Shown: positions 1-8,091 of the stretch, in pieces
How positions within the stretch are numbered: position 1 is the first letter of the stretch
How the letters are laid out: each line of letters begins with the position of its first letter
The notes under the pieces: generated by a model
Database searches by the model: none
Told to the model about the DNA's origin: nothing
What the model saw: the letters and a program-made list of their open reading frames with translations, nothing else
Translations under genes and position numbers: made by a program
NCBI RefSeq assembly: GCF_019316905.1
Contig: NZ_CP079216.1
Location: 3,038,001-3,102,000 of the forward strand
Source of the DNA: Tessaracoccus palaemonis
GTDB taxonomy: Bacteria; Actinomycetota; Actinomycetes; Propionibacteriales; Propionibacteriaceae
Length of the DNA: 64,000 nucleotides
Direction of reading: 5' to 3'

Positions 1-69
1 GCCGAGCAGCGCGACGATCTGGGCGCCATACAGACGGCGGAAGGCGCGGACCCGCAGGACGCGAAGCAT
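1..69 (-). CDS. N-terminus of a membrane transporter, probably MFS (partial)
   Basis: Only the first 23 codons are inside the window. They read MLRVLRVRAFRRLYGAQIVA and then LLG. A short basic stretch with FRRLYGAQ running into a hydrophobic segment is the usual beginning of major facilitator superfamily exporters. The start ATG is at 67-69 on the minus strand. The rest lies off the left edge, so substrate and exact family cannot be judged. It is transcribed in the same direction as the surface-protein gene to its right but leaves the window immediately. Confidence 0.45.
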   Translation of the reverse strand, partial: MLRVLRVRAFRRLYGAQIVALLG

Positions 70-102
70 GCCTCATTCTTGCACGCTTTCGCAATCATGC
101 AA

Positions 103-1440
103 CTAGTGGTAGCGGCGCCGTGGGCGTCTGCGGGCCCCGATCCCGAGCGCCCCGATGACGGTCGCCAGGGTCAGGAACACGCCCATGCCGATCCAGCCGA
201 CGGCTGCGCGGGGGCTGGTCGTCGGCCCCGTCTCGGCGACCACCGGGCCGGTCGACCCGATCCCGGGGCCCTCCTGCGGCACGCCGACCGGGTCGCGCGG
301 CGCGGCCGGCGCCGTGGCTGGCGGGGCGGGAGGCGTGACGGGCTCAGCCCGCGGGATCACGCTCGCGATGGCCTCTGCGGTCGCCTCGCTCTGGGCATCG
401 CGGTTCTCGACGTGCACGGCGACACGGTTGTGGTGACGGACGGGCAAGGCGGACACGGGCAGGTCGGCGTCGGTGGTGATCGCGTAGGCGAGCGTCGCGA
501 TGGCGCCCGTGGCGATGGGCCCCTGGAAGATCACCTCGAAGCTCGCGACCTCAGCGGAAGGGTCGGCGGGGGTGACGCCGTCGTCGAACGGCACGGACTC
601 CGTCTCGCCGTCGGTCAGTGTGTAGGCCACCATGCCCGAGGTCGCCCCCTCCGGGAAGTCGATGCCCCGGCTGAACCCGTCGAAGGTGAAGACGTCAGGG
701 AAGCTGCCCGTGGCCGGCTCCCTGATCCACAGCCGGTCGATGGGCGCTGCCGAGGTGTTTGCCGCTGTGATCGTCACCGTCGTGGAGTTCCCTGCGGCCA
801 CGACATCGGGGTCGATGGACTTGTCCGCACTCGCCGACACTTCCGTCTCCGGCTCCTTCGCAGGGATCGACTCAGGAGTAGCTGGCTCGGTGGTGGGTTG
901 CGGCTCCTCGCTCATGGACGGTGGCGCGGGTGGGGCGGCCGGGGTGACGGTCGCCGACGCGCCGACGTCCAGGAAGTTCGCGCCTTCCAGAACGGCGGTG
1001 TTGTCCACAGGTTGCCCGACCTGATCGGTGGACAGATCAGCGGGGACGACCGCCGTCACGGACACCTCCGCGACCTCTCCCGCCGGGAGGCCGACGGTCC
1101 CGTCACCCAGATCGACCTTCCAGTAGACCGCGATGTCGTTGCCCTGCACGACGACATCCGCCGTTGGCCCGGCCGAAACCACAGCGCCACTGACCTGCAG
1201 CGGAGCGTGGAGCACGTCCGTCAACACGGCGTCGCGACACCCGGCCGCGCCATCACACCCGACGGTGAGGGTGTAGCTGAGCGTCTCCCCCGCCGAGACG
1301 CTGTGCGCGGATACCACCATGCCGACACTCGCGGTCGTTTCGACGTCGGCGGGGTCGGGGTCCGGAAGCGCCATGGCCACGCCCTGTCCAACCACTAACA
1401 GGACAAGGCTCAGCGGCAGCATCGCCGCAAGCCGATTCAT
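103..1440 (-). CDS. Secreted cell-surface protein with DUF11-like repeats and a C-terminal anchor
   Basis: 445 residues. The chosen ATG (1438-1440) begins a clear signal peptide (MNRLAAMLPLSLVLLVVGQG, then a VAMALP cleavage region). The open frame continues upstream but without export sense. The mature part has two beta-rich domains of the DUF11/isopeptide kind (about residues 35-160 and 195-345), separated by a Pro/Glu/Thr-rich linker. A second Pro/Ala-rich stretch precedes a VAETGP motif, one membrane segment and the basic tail RRRPRRRYH. That order (motif, hydrophobic helix, positive tail) is a cell-wall sorting signal. The motif resembles the LAXTG signal of class E sortases more than LPXTG. 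Ligand unknown; no sortase gene is in the window. Confidence 0.7.
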   Translation of the reverse strand: MNRLAAMLPLSLVLLVVGQGVAMALPDPDPADVETTASVGMVVSAHSVSAGETLSYTLTVGCDGAAGCRDAVLTDVLHAPLQVSGAVVSAGPTADVVVQGNDIAVYWKVDLGDGTVGLPAGEVAEVSVTAVVPADLSTDQVGQPVDNTAVLEGANFLDVGASATVTPAAPPAPPSMSEEPQPTTEPATPESIPAKEPETEVSASADKSIDPDVVAAGNSTTVTITAANTSAAPIDRLWIREPATGSFPDVFTFDGFSRGIDFPEGATSGMVAYTLTDGETESVPFDDGVTPADPSAEVASFEVIFQGPIATGAIATLAYAITTDADLPVSALPVRHHNRVAVHVENRDAQSEATAEAIASVIPRAEPVTPPAPPATAPAAPRDPVGVPQEGPGIGSTGPVVAETGPTTSPRAAVGWIGMGVFLTLATVIGALGIGARRRPRRRYH

Positions 1441-1753
1441 CACGTCGCCGCCTCCCCCAAGCCGGATCCGTAGGTGGTGCCAGTCTGTCAGCGCCGCGGT
1501 CGCCACACAAGGCCCACCCGGCAAGCTGGGGAACTTTCGTCCACAGCGGTGGACGGCCGTCAGCGAACTTATCCACAGATGTTCACAACCCTGGGGGTAA
1601 ACCACAGGCGTGTAGTTTGGGGCGTCGTCCGACATCGGCCCTGGCACCACTCATCGTGCCGGCCACCGTGTCCACCGATCCAGCGCCTGATTGGCGGGGC
1701 GCGGCGCAAGGCCTGAGTAGTGTGAGCGGCACGCCCGCCCAAGGAGGACAGCC
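1441..1753. other. Intergenic region with one perfect DnaA-box sequence
   Basis: This gap separates two divergent genes. It contains TTATCCACA at 1569-1577 with further partial boxes nearby (tccaca at 1539-1544). An AAGGAGG ribosome-binding site for the next gene is at 1740-1746. No convincing small gene or hairpin is seen. Confidence 0.4.
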
Positions 1754-2044
1754 ATGAGCGACATCGAGTTGGTCCACAACCCCGCGCTGAAGCGCTACGA
1801 GGCGCACCTCGACGGGCAACTTGCCGGCTTCGCCGAGTACATGCTCGCCGACAAGCTGACGGTGTTCACCCACACCGAGGTCAACCCGGCCTTCGAGGGC
1901 CGAGGCGTCGGCGGAGCGATCGCGCGGCTCGGCCTCGACGACGTCCGCGACAACGGCGTCAACAAGGTCATGGCACTGTGCCCGTTCATCAAGGTCTGGA
2001 TCCAGAAGCACCCCGACTACGAACCGCTCGTCTACGGAGACTGA
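1754..2044 (+). CDS. Small GNAT-family N-acetyltransferase (COG2388/YjdJ-like)
   Basis: 96 residues, the normal size for the stand-alone mini-GNAT family. The acetyl-CoA loop is visible as EGRGVGGAIARLGLDDVR (about residues 55-72), preceded by a beta strand with HTEVNPAFEG. The family end (CPFIKVWIQKHPDYEPLV) is typical: these proteins use a Cys near the C-terminus and a short active site. Substrate is not known for most members. The start is fixed by a strong AAGGAGG site 7 nt upstream. It is followed by an 81-bp palindromic element. Confidence 0.85.
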   Translation: MSDIELVHNPALKRYEAHLDGQLAGFAEYMLADKLTVFTHTEVNPAFEGRGVGGAIARLGLDDVRDNGVNKVMALCPFIKVWIQKHPDYEPLVYGD

Positions 2045-2127
2045 CCGCCCTGCTGCTGGTGGGCCCGTCCGCCCGCCGATCCCACGCGGCGCTCGTAGAG
2101 CTGAGGCCCCCCGCCCGCCAGTGCGCC

Positions 2128-2208
2128 GATGAGCACGACACACTTGTCATGAACCAAAAGGCCCTGATTCACGGCGATTTCGCCGACGACAAGTGTGTCG
2201 TGCTCATC
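2128..2208. repeat. 81-bp palindromic element, copy 1 (arm types A/A)
   Basis: The left end starts GATGAGCACGACACACTT and the right end is its exact reverse complement, giving 21-bp perfect arms. A small inner hairpin GGCGATTTCGCC lies at 2173-2184. It lies 83 bp after the stop codon of the GNAT gene. Five further copies are at 47638, 54442, 55787, 58530 and 59851, all the same length. Confidence 0.9.
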
Positions 2209-2386
2209 CCGGGTCGTCGGCAGGGGGACCGTCCACCGTCGGTCCTCATACAACGGGGCGCCCCGGGGCCGCGCCATCGGGCCTCTCGCTCCAGGAGACA
2301 GGCGAAACCTACGCCGACGCCCACCCGCGGCTCGGCCGGACAATGGCGCTAGAGTTCGTTTCACGCCACAACTTCAAGGAGCAGGA

Positions 2387-3319
2387 ATGAAGACGTTCCC
2401 CCTCGGCACCACTGATCTGCAGGTGCCCGCCGTCGTTGCCGGAATGATGCGCATCGAGGCCCTGACGGACGCGAAGATCCGCGAACTCTACGGCGCCTCG
2501 CTCGACGCGGGCGTCGACTTCTTCGACCACGCCGACATCTACGGCGAGGCGCCCTTCCACGGCTGCGAGTCCCGATTCGCCGAGGCGCTGCAGCTGACCA
2601 GCGCCGAGCGCGACCAGATCACGCTGCAGTCCAAGGCCGGCATCAACAAGGGGTCGCACTTCGACTTCTCCTACGACCACCTCGTCGGCCAGGTCGAGGG
2701 ATCCCTCAAAGCCCTGCGCACCGACCGCCTCGATGTGCTCCTTCTCCACCGCCCCGACGCTCTGGTCGAGCCGGAGGAGGTCGCGCGGGCGTTCGACGAC
2801 CTGCACGCGGCCGGCAAGGTCGTCCACTTCGGCGTCTCGAACCACACGCCGGCTCAGATCGAGCTACTGAAGCGCTACGTGAAGCAGCCCATCGTCGCGA
2901 ACCAGCTGCAGCTGTCCATCACGCACGCGCCGATCATCGCCCAGCCCCTGGCCATGAACATGGTCAAGGAGGACCAGTCGATCGACCGTGACAACGGCAT
3001 CCTCGACTACTGCCGCCTGCACGACATCACGATCCAGGCGTGGTCGCCGTTCCAGGCGGGCTTCTTCACCGGCGTCTTCCTCGGCAACCCCGAGTACGCG
3101 GAGCTGAACGCCGTGATCGACCGCCTCGCCGCCCAGTACGACGTGCCGGCCGAGGCCATCGCCACCTCCTGGATCATCCGCCACCCGGCCAACATGCAGG
3201 TCGTCCTCGGCACGACCAGCGCCGACCGGGTGACGGCCGCTGCCAAGGGCGCCGACGTCCCGCTCACCCGCGTCGAGTGGTACGAGCTGTTCCGTGCGGC
3301 GGGCCACCTCCTCCCCTGA
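2387..3319 (+). CDS. Aldo/keto reductase (YdhF-like oxidoreductase)
   Basis: 310 residues, an NADPH-dependent carbonyl reductase of the AKR superfamily, probably cytosolic. The catalytic tetrad is visible: Asp50 and Tyr52 in FFDHADIYG, Lys83 in LQSKAG and His121 in LLLHRPD. The sequence HFDFSYDHLV and the later ITIQAWSPFQAG match the YdhF branch, whose substrate is unknown. The ATG was chosen because an AAGGAGCAGGA ribosome site ends directly before it. The gene stands alone between two palindromic repeats (81 bp upstream, 69 bp downstream). Confidence 0.88.
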   Translation: MKTFPLGTTDLQVPAVVAGMMRIEALTDAKIRELYGASLDAGVDFFDHADIYGEAPFHGCESRFAEALQLTSAERDQITLQSKAGINKGSHFDFSYDHLVGQVEGSLKALRTDRLDVLLLHRPDALVEPEEVARAFDDLHAAGKVVHFGVSNHTPAQIELLKRYVKQPIVANQLQLSITHAPIIAQPLAMNMVKEDQSIDRDNGILDYCRLHDITIQAWSPFQAGFFTGVFLGNPEYAELNAVIDRLAAQYDVPAEAIATSWIIRHPANMQVVLGTTSADRVTAAAKGADVPLTRVEWYELFRAAGHLLP

Positions 3320-3362
3320 CGCGCCACTCGGACCGGACCGGGCCTCCTCATCCGACACAAGA

Positions 3363-3431
3363 GCACAACAATGCCTATTCCGGGGCCGCTGCAACATGGC
3401 AACAGCAGCCCCGACATACGCATCGTTGTGC
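3363..3431. repeat. 69-bp palindromic element, family B copy 1
   Basis: It runs from GCACAACAATGCCTATTCC to GCATCGTTGTGC and pairs with itself through imperfect arms around a central GCTGC...GCAGC hairpin. A second copy of the same 69-bp length is at 25238-25306. It starts 43 bp after the aldo/keto reductase stop. Together with the hairpin at 3534-3570 it fills the gene-free stretch 3320-3691, where nothing else was recognised. Confidence 0.85.
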
Positions 3432-3533
3432 CGGGGAACCGGGAGTGATCCCAGCGCAGGCCTACCCATGACGGGAACCGGACGGCCTCTGGGAGCGATG
3501 CGGGACCGCACCCGGGACCAGACACAAGACCGG

Positions 3534-3570
3534 ACACTGGGCCCGGGGCAGGATGCCCCGGGCCCAGTGT
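3534..3570. terminator. Perfect 17-bp stem hairpin between the reductase and MATE genes
   Basis: ACACTGGGCCCGGGGCA is followed by a GGA loop and its exact reverse complement. The sequence after it (tgtaggcttt) has only a weak T-run, so intrinsic termination is likely but not certain. It lies 215 bp beyond the reductase stop and 121 bp before the MATE gene. Confidence 0.6.
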
Positions 3571-3691
3571 TGTAGGCTTTGCGGGTTCCGCCCTTCGGGT
3601 TTCCCGAAGTGTCCGGGAACCTCCCCTGCCTGGCCAGCCGATCGAGCCACCGACCAGGTCATCCGCTCACCACCACACGCGAGAGTGCTGC

Positions 3692-5083
3692 ATGTCCCAC
3701 AACCTGACGGTTGGTCCCCCCGTCCGCCTGATCGTGATGTTTACGTTGCCACTGTTGTTGGGCAATGTGTTCCAGCAGCTGTACGCCGTCACCGACTCGA
3801 TCGTCGTCGGCCGGATGATCGGCGTAGAGGCCCTGGCCGCCGTCGGCGCGTCGGGCAGCCTGCAGTTCCTGCTCGTCGGCTTCGCCATGGGCGCGTCGGC
3901 GGGCGTCGCCATCCCCGTCGCCCGGGCGTTCGGCGCCCACGACCTGCCGCGCATGCGGCGAGCCGTCGCCGCCGGCGCGACCATCAGCGTGGGCATCGCG
4001 ATCGCCATCTTCCTGATCGGGACGCTCGGCTCCGGCACGCTGCTCACGTGGATGGGCACCCCCGCCGCGCTGATGGACGACGCGAGGACCTTCCTCACCG
4101 TGCTCTTCAGCGGCGCCGTGGCCACCGTCGCCTTCAACTTCCTGAGCGCAGTCATCCGAGCGCTGGGCGACTCGCGCACGCCCCTGACGTTCCTGGTCGT
4201 CGCCTGCGTCCTCAACGGCCTGCTGGTTGTCGCGTTCATCGGCTGGTTCCACATGGGCGTCGGTGGCGCGGCTCTCGCGACGGTCGTCGCTCAGGCCATT
4301 TCGGTGATCCTCTGTCTGATCCTCATCCAGCGGCGGATGCCCGAGCTGCGGCTGCATGGTGAGGACTGGCGCTTCTCGTCCCGCGAGCTCGGCGAGGCCG
4401 CCCGGTTCGGCCTCACGATGGGCTTCCAGATGTCCGTCATCGCCATCGGCGCGGCCATCCTGCAGTTCGGCATCAACCAGCTCGGCACCGACGCGGTGGC
4501 GGCCTTCACCGCGGCGATGCGCGTCGACCAGGTGGCCGTGACCCCGCTGGCCTCCGTGGGCGTCGCGATGAGCACCTACGTCGCACAGAACCGCGGCGCC
4601 CGCCAGTGGTGGCGCATCCGCGTCGGCGTGTTCCGCACCGCCTGGCTGACGATGGGGCTGGCCGTCGTGCTCGGTGCGACCATCTCGATCTTCGGCACCA
4701 ACCTCGTCCGCCTGTTCGTCGGCGACGGGCAGGAGCAGGTCGTGTCGATGGCGCACCAGTACCTGGTCGTCAACGGCACCTTGTACGTGATCCTGTCGCT
4801 TCTGTTCCTGCTTCGGCAGTCGGTTCAGGGCCTGGGCGACACCCTCACCCCTACCCTGGCCGGATTCATGGAGCTCGCCGCCCGAGCCCTGGTCGGCCTG
4901 GTGCTGATCGAGCAACTCGGCTGGACCGGCGCTGTGATCGCGGCGCCGCTGGCCTGGGTGGGTGCGCTGATCCCCGTCGCGATCGCGTGGGCCGTGCAGC
5001 GACGACGGCTTATCCGGGAGTCGGCGACCCCGTCGGAGGTCGACAGCCTCACCCCGACCCGCGACGTGCAGCGCGCGGCCTGA
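3692..5083 (+). CDS. MATE-family multidrug efflux transporter
   Basis: 463 residues with about twelve hydrophobic segments in two related halves, the normal size of MATE exporters. The N-terminus (VRLIVMFTLPLLLGNVFQQ, LYAVTDSIVVGRMIG) is the family hallmark, followed by ALAAVGASGSLQF. These inner-membrane proteins expel cationic drugs or metabolites in exchange for Na+ or H+. The ATG gives a typical short cytosolic start. The C-terminus ends in a hydrophilic tail (SATPSEVDSLTPTRDVQRAA). Nothing nearby suggests a substrate. A 69-bp palindrome follows the stop by 33 bp. Confidence 0.9.
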   Translation: MSHNLTVGPPVRLIVMFTLPLLLGNVFQQLYAVTDSIVVGRMIGVEALAAVGASGSLQFLLVGFAMGASAGVAIPVARAFGAHDLPRMRRAVAAGATISVGIAIAIFLIGTLGSGTLLTWMGTPAALMDDARTFLTVLFSGAVATVAFNFLSAVIRALGDSRTPLTFLVVACVLNGLLVVAFIGWFHMGVGGAALATVVAQAISVILCLILIQRRMPELRLHGEDWRFSSRELGEAARFGLTMGFQMSVIAIGAAILQFGINQLGTDAVAAFTAAMRVDQVAVTPLASVGVAMSTYVAQNRGARQWWRIRVGVFRTAWLTMGLAVVLGATISIFGTNLVRLFVGDGQEQVVSMAHQYLVVNGTLYVILSLLFLLRQSVQGLGDTLTPTLAGFMELAARALVGLVLIEQLGWTGAVIAAPLAWVGALIPVAIAWAVQRRRLIRESATPSEVDSLTPTRDVQRAA

Positions 5084-5116
5084 CCCCGTCGCCCCAGCTC
5101 TACCGGGGTCTTCCGC

Positions 5117-5185
5117 GCAGAAAAGTGGCCAGGGCCGCAGCACGTCGGTTATTTCCGAGCGCCGGGGCTCTGGCCACTTTTCTGC
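5117..5185. repeat. 69-bp palindromic element, family C copy 1
   Basis: GCAGAAAAGTGGCCAG at the left is the exact reverse complement of the right end, with a weakly paired middle. It lies between the convergent MATE and oxidoreductase genes. The related copy is at 27376-27444; both share GTGGCCAG followed by a GCAGCAC block. Confidence 0.85.
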
Positions 5186-5241
5186 ACGGGTCGCCCGGCG
5201 AGGCCAGCCTGTTGGAGGAGGCCTGGCCGGACAGGGCGTGC

Positions 5242-6234
5242 CTAGACCTGGTCGACGACGGCGACGATCTTGCCCGCGACGTGGCGACGCTCAATCTCGG
5301 CCAGCGCGTCGGGAACGTGTGCGAGCTCGATCACGCGGCTCAACTGCGGGTTCAGCGCACCCGTGTCGACGCGCGTCAGGAGGTCGGTGAGCATCGTCGA
5401 GAGGTCGGCGACGTGGGCCGCCCTGCCTGCAGAATAGGCCGCGCCCAGCGAGATCTCGTGGATCGAGGGCGAGATGCCGAACGGCGGGACCGCGTCGAAG
5501 GTGGCACGGCCCGCCACGCAGGCGATGCCCCCGGTGTGGTTCAGCAGCGCAACCTCGCGGGAGGCGTTCTCCGGACTCACGGTGTCGATGATCGCGTCGA
5601 TCCCTGCGTCCCCCGCCAGCCCTCGGATCTCGTCGAAGGCGTTGTCGGCGCGGTAGTCGACCGTAGCATCGGCACCGAGCTCACCCAGCCTGTCGAAGCG
5701 CGACGACGCGGTGGCGATGACCCGGGCACCCGCCGCCTTGGCCAACTGGATCGCGAATCCGCCGACCCCACCGTTGCCCCCGGTGATGAGCACCGTCTGG
5801 CCGGGCGCGACGTGCAGGCGCCGCACGACGCACTGGTAGGCGGTCATTCCGGCGCAGGGCAGGGCCGCGGCGGTGACCGCGGTGAGGTCGTCGGGGATCC
5901 GGGCGAGCGCGCGGGCGTCGGCCAGCATGAACTGCGCGAAGGCACCGTCGCGACGCAGGTCGCTGTGCACGGCCACCCGCTGCCCGACCAGCGAGCCGTC
6001 GACACCCTCACCCACCTCGTCGACGACCCCCGCCGCGTCCAGCCCGCCGATGTGCGGCCAGGACCAGTCGGGGTGGCCGCCGCCGGTCAGGCCGGCGTCG
6101 ACGGGGTTGAGGCCGACGGCCTCGACGCGCAGGCGGACGAAGCCGGGAATGGGATCGGGGATGGTCGCCTTCCCCAACGCGAGGGCCGACGGGCCGGACG
6201 GGCTGGAGAGAAGCAGTGCCTGCATGGTGCTCAT
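5242..6234 (-). CDS. NADP-dependent zinc-free MDR oxidoreductase (quinone reductase-like)
   Basis: 330 residues with the GroES-like N-terminal domain (VEAVGLNPVDAGLTGGG...PHIGGLDAAGVV) and a Rossmann domain (GQTVLITGGNGGVGGFAIQ, about residues 145-163). The catalytic-zinc Cys/His ligands of alcohol dehydrogenases are absent, which places it with quinone oxidoreductases and enone reductases. It reduces an unknown carbonyl or quinone with NAD(P)H. Two in-frame ATGs (6232-6234 and 6223-6225) are possible; the first was chosen. It ends convergently with the MATE gene. Confidence 0.85.
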   Translation of the reverse strand: MSTMQALLLSSPSGPSALALGKATIPDPIPGFVRLRVEAVGLNPVDAGLTGGGHPDWSWPHIGGLDAAGVVDEVGEGVDGSLVGQRVAVHSDLRRDGAFAQFMLADARALARIPDDLTAVTAAALPCAGMTAYQCVVRRLHVAPGQTVLITGGNGGVGGFAIQLAKAAGARVIATASSRFDRLGELGADATVDYRADNAFDEIRGLAGDAGIDAIIDTVSPENASREVALLNHTGGIACVAGRATFDAVPPFGISPSIHEISLGAAYSAGRAAHVADLSTMLTDLLTRVDTGALNPQLSRVIELAHVPDALAEIERRHVAGKIVAVVDQV

Positions 6235-6275
6235 GTCCCTATCCTGCCCCCGCGGTCGGCCGCCGGAGGCGTCAA

Positions 6276-6587
6276 TCAGCCCCAGCCGGCGAGCCGCAGC
6301 AGCGCGGCCGTGAGCGCCCCGAGCACAACGACGACGATGAACGGCGCCCTGAGCCACAGCGCGACAGCTGCGACGGCGACCGCCGCGAGCCGGGCATCGA
6401 GCACGAGGGTCGAGCCGTCGGCGAAGGTCTGCGTGACGGACAGCGCAGCCAGCAGGCCGACGGTGACGCCGCCCGCCGCGTAGGCCACGCGCGGGTTCTC
6501 CAGCGCCTTCGACGGCACGAGGTAGCCGAGCAGCTTCTGCGCCAGGCACGCGACGCTCGCGGCGATCACCCAGAACCACATGCTCAC
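6276..6587 (-). CDS. azlD: AzlD-family subunit of a branched-chain amino acid exporter
   Basis: 103 residues with four hydrophobic segments; the motif LVPSKALENPRVAYAAGG and the final LRLAGWG region are AzlD-like. AzlD is the small membrane partner of AzlC (as in E. coli YgaH/YgaZ), exporting valine or related branched-chain amino acids. The GTG at 6585-6587 overlaps the azlC stop (GTGTGA) and has an AAGGGG site 5 nt upstream, so translation is probably coupled; an ATG six bases later is an alternative start. It is the last gene of a three-gene operon with azlC and a regulator. Confidence 0.82.
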   Translation of the reverse strand: MSMWFWVIAASVACLAQKLLGYLVPSKALENPRVAYAAGGVTVGLLAALSVTQTFADGSTLVLDARLAAVAVAAVALWLRAPFIVVVVLGALTAALLRLAGWG

Positions 6588-7297
6588 ACCATCCCCTTCG
6601 CCGTCGCGTCGGCACTCGCGGGCCGGTACCCCCACCAGGCGACGGCGGCGGCCGCTGCCCCGGCGGCCAGGATCGGGATCCCGGCGGGCGCCAGCGGCAC
6701 CGCGACAGCGGCGACGACCGCCGCTGCGACGCCGATCACCTGGGCCTGCCGCTCCCTCAGTCGCGGCCACAGCAGCGCGATGAATGCCGCGGCAGCGGCA
6801 CCGTCGAGGCCCCACTGCTTCGGGTCACCCAGCACGTTGCCCAGCAGCGCCCCGCCGAGCGTGGCCAGGTTCCAGAACACGTAGACCCCGATGCCCGCGG
6901 CCCAGAAGCCGGCGCGACGCGCCGTCGGCTCGTGCTGGGCCATGGACACGGCGATCGACTCGTCGATCGTGACCTGCGCCCCGGCTAGGCGGCGCCACCC
7001 CCTCAGGCGGAGCATCGGGGACATCTGGAGGCTGTAGAGGGAGTTGCGCACGCCCAACAGGAAGGCCGTCGCGGCCGCCGCGAGCCCTCCCCCACCAGCG
7101 CCGATGACGCCGATGAACGCGAACTGGCTGCCCCCGGTGAACATCAGGAGGCTGAGTGCGCAGGTCTGCCACACGCTCAGGCCGGCCGCGACGGACAGCG
7201 CGCCGAAGGAGATCCCGTAGGCGCCCGTGGCGAGTCCGACCCAGATCCCCTGCCGGACCGCCGCCCTCGTCGGATGGCGCGTCGTCGTGTCGCTCAT
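6584..7297 (-). CDS. azlC: AzlC-family branched-chain amino acid exporter
   Basis: 237 residues. The N-terminal part shows the AzlC signature (GAYGISFGALSVAAGLSVWQ, then LSLLMFTGGSQFAFIGV) followed by LLGVRNSLYSLQMSPMLR and about seven membrane segments. AzlC proteins form the large subunit of a branched-chain amino acid efflux pump with AzlD. The ATG overlaps the stop codon of the upstream XRE-cupin gene by 4 bp, and its own stop overlaps azlD. That tight arrangement makes local control by the XRE-cupin protein very likely. Confidence 0.9.
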   Translation of the reverse strand: MSDTTTRHPTRAAVRQGIWVGLATGAYGISFGALSVAAGLSVWQTCALSLLMFTGGSQFAFIGVIGAGGGGLAAAATAFLLGVRNSLYSLQMSPMLRLRGWRRLAGAQVTIDESIAVSMAQHEPTARRAGFWAAGIGVYVFWNLATLGGALLGNVLGDPKQWGLDGAAAAAFIALLWPRLRERQAQVIGVAAAVVAAVAVPLAPAGIPILAAGAAAAAVAWWGYRPASADATAKGMV

Positions 7298-7917
7298 GCG
7301 CCCGGGTGCTCCATCATCAGGACCAGCCAGCTGCCCGGCTCCAGCGCCTCGCAGTAGTGCGGCACATCGCCGGGGTAGGTGACGTAGTCTCCGACCCCCA
7401 GTTCGACGGTGTCGCCCTCGGCCCCCATGAGCACGCGGCCCGCGGCGACGATCGCGTGCTCGACAGAGCCTCGCGGGTGCGGCCGGGATTCCCGCGGCGC
7501 CCCGGGCTCGACCTCGATGACGTACAGGTCGCGACGCTCGTGACCGTTTCCGGGCGCGAGCAGCGAGGCGAGGTAGTTGGCCTGGTCGGACGCAAGCGGG
7601 CTGCGCTCGTCGGCGCGCACGACGCGGGTCGTCGCCTGCGGCGCGGCCAACAGCCGAGACAGCGGGATCCCGAGCGCCGTCGCGATGGCCCAGAGAGTCT
7701 CCACCGAGGGGTTCCCCGACCCGGCCTCCAGCTGCGACAGAGTCGACTTCGACACCCCCGCACGTCGAGCGATCGCGCTGAGCGACAGCTCAGCCCGGAC
7801 CCTCTCCGCGCGCAGGTTCGCCGCGATCAGCGTGGCCGGGTCGTCGGTACGGCCCGTCGTCGTGCCACGCAGTGCATCGTGCGATCCTCCGTCGAAGTGC
7901 TCCAGGCCGTCATCCAT
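7294..7917 (-). CDS. XRE-family transcriptional regulator with C-terminal cupin domain
   Basis: 207 residues. An N-terminal helix-turn-helix (about residues 30-85; SLSAIARRAGVSKSTLSQLE is the recognition part) is joined to a small-molecule-binding cupin (about 120-200; HPRGSVEHAIVAAGRV and VGDYVTYPGDVPHYC). Proteins of this layout usually repress the gene next to them and are released by an amino acid or sugar. It overlaps azlC by 4 bp and leads that operon, so it probably senses an amino acid. Upstream, GTTCGGTATATCACACGTTC shows AT-rich promoter sequence only a few bases before the ATG, possibly with autoregulation. Confidence 0.88.
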   Translation of the reverse strand: MDDGLEHFDGGSHDALRGTTTGRTDDPATLIAANLRAERVRAELSLSAIARRAGVSKSTLSQLEAGSGNPSVETLWAIATALGIPLSRLLAAPQATTRVVRADERSPLASDQANYLASLLAPGNGHERRDLYVIEVEPGAPRESRPHPRGSVEHAIVAAGRVLMGAEGDTVELGVGDYVTYPGDVPHYCEALEPGSWLVLMMEHPGA

Positions 7918-8091
7918 ACGTTCGGTATATCACACGTTCGTTCATTCTGCCGCACGGGAGTTGACCACTATGGACAGAATGCCCGGGCCCGCACGAGGCC
8001 CCGCGGCGAGGGCTCAACCCCGCCCCCGCACCCCCGTACAACTGATACCACCCGTCGTAATAACACATATTCAGCAATAGGGAATCCGTCT

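Noticed and set aside
1569-1577. DnaA boxes at 1569, 42974 and 60478 as a replication origin
   Set aside because: Single perfect boxes are scattered over 60 kb, with no cluster, AT-rich unwinding region or dnaA/dnaN genes.
2128-2208. The 81-bp elements as 27-codon peptides (frames reading DEHDTLVV...DKCVVLI are open in all six copies)
   Set aside because: The conserved residues are just the translation of the palindromic arms. Stops are rare in such GC-rich DNA over the 11 variable codons, the other strand of copy 2 has a stop, and no start codon or ribosome site is shared.
3534-3570. Hairpins as integron attC or phage att sites
   Set aside because: No integrase gene, no conserved core site, and the positions fit transcript ends better.
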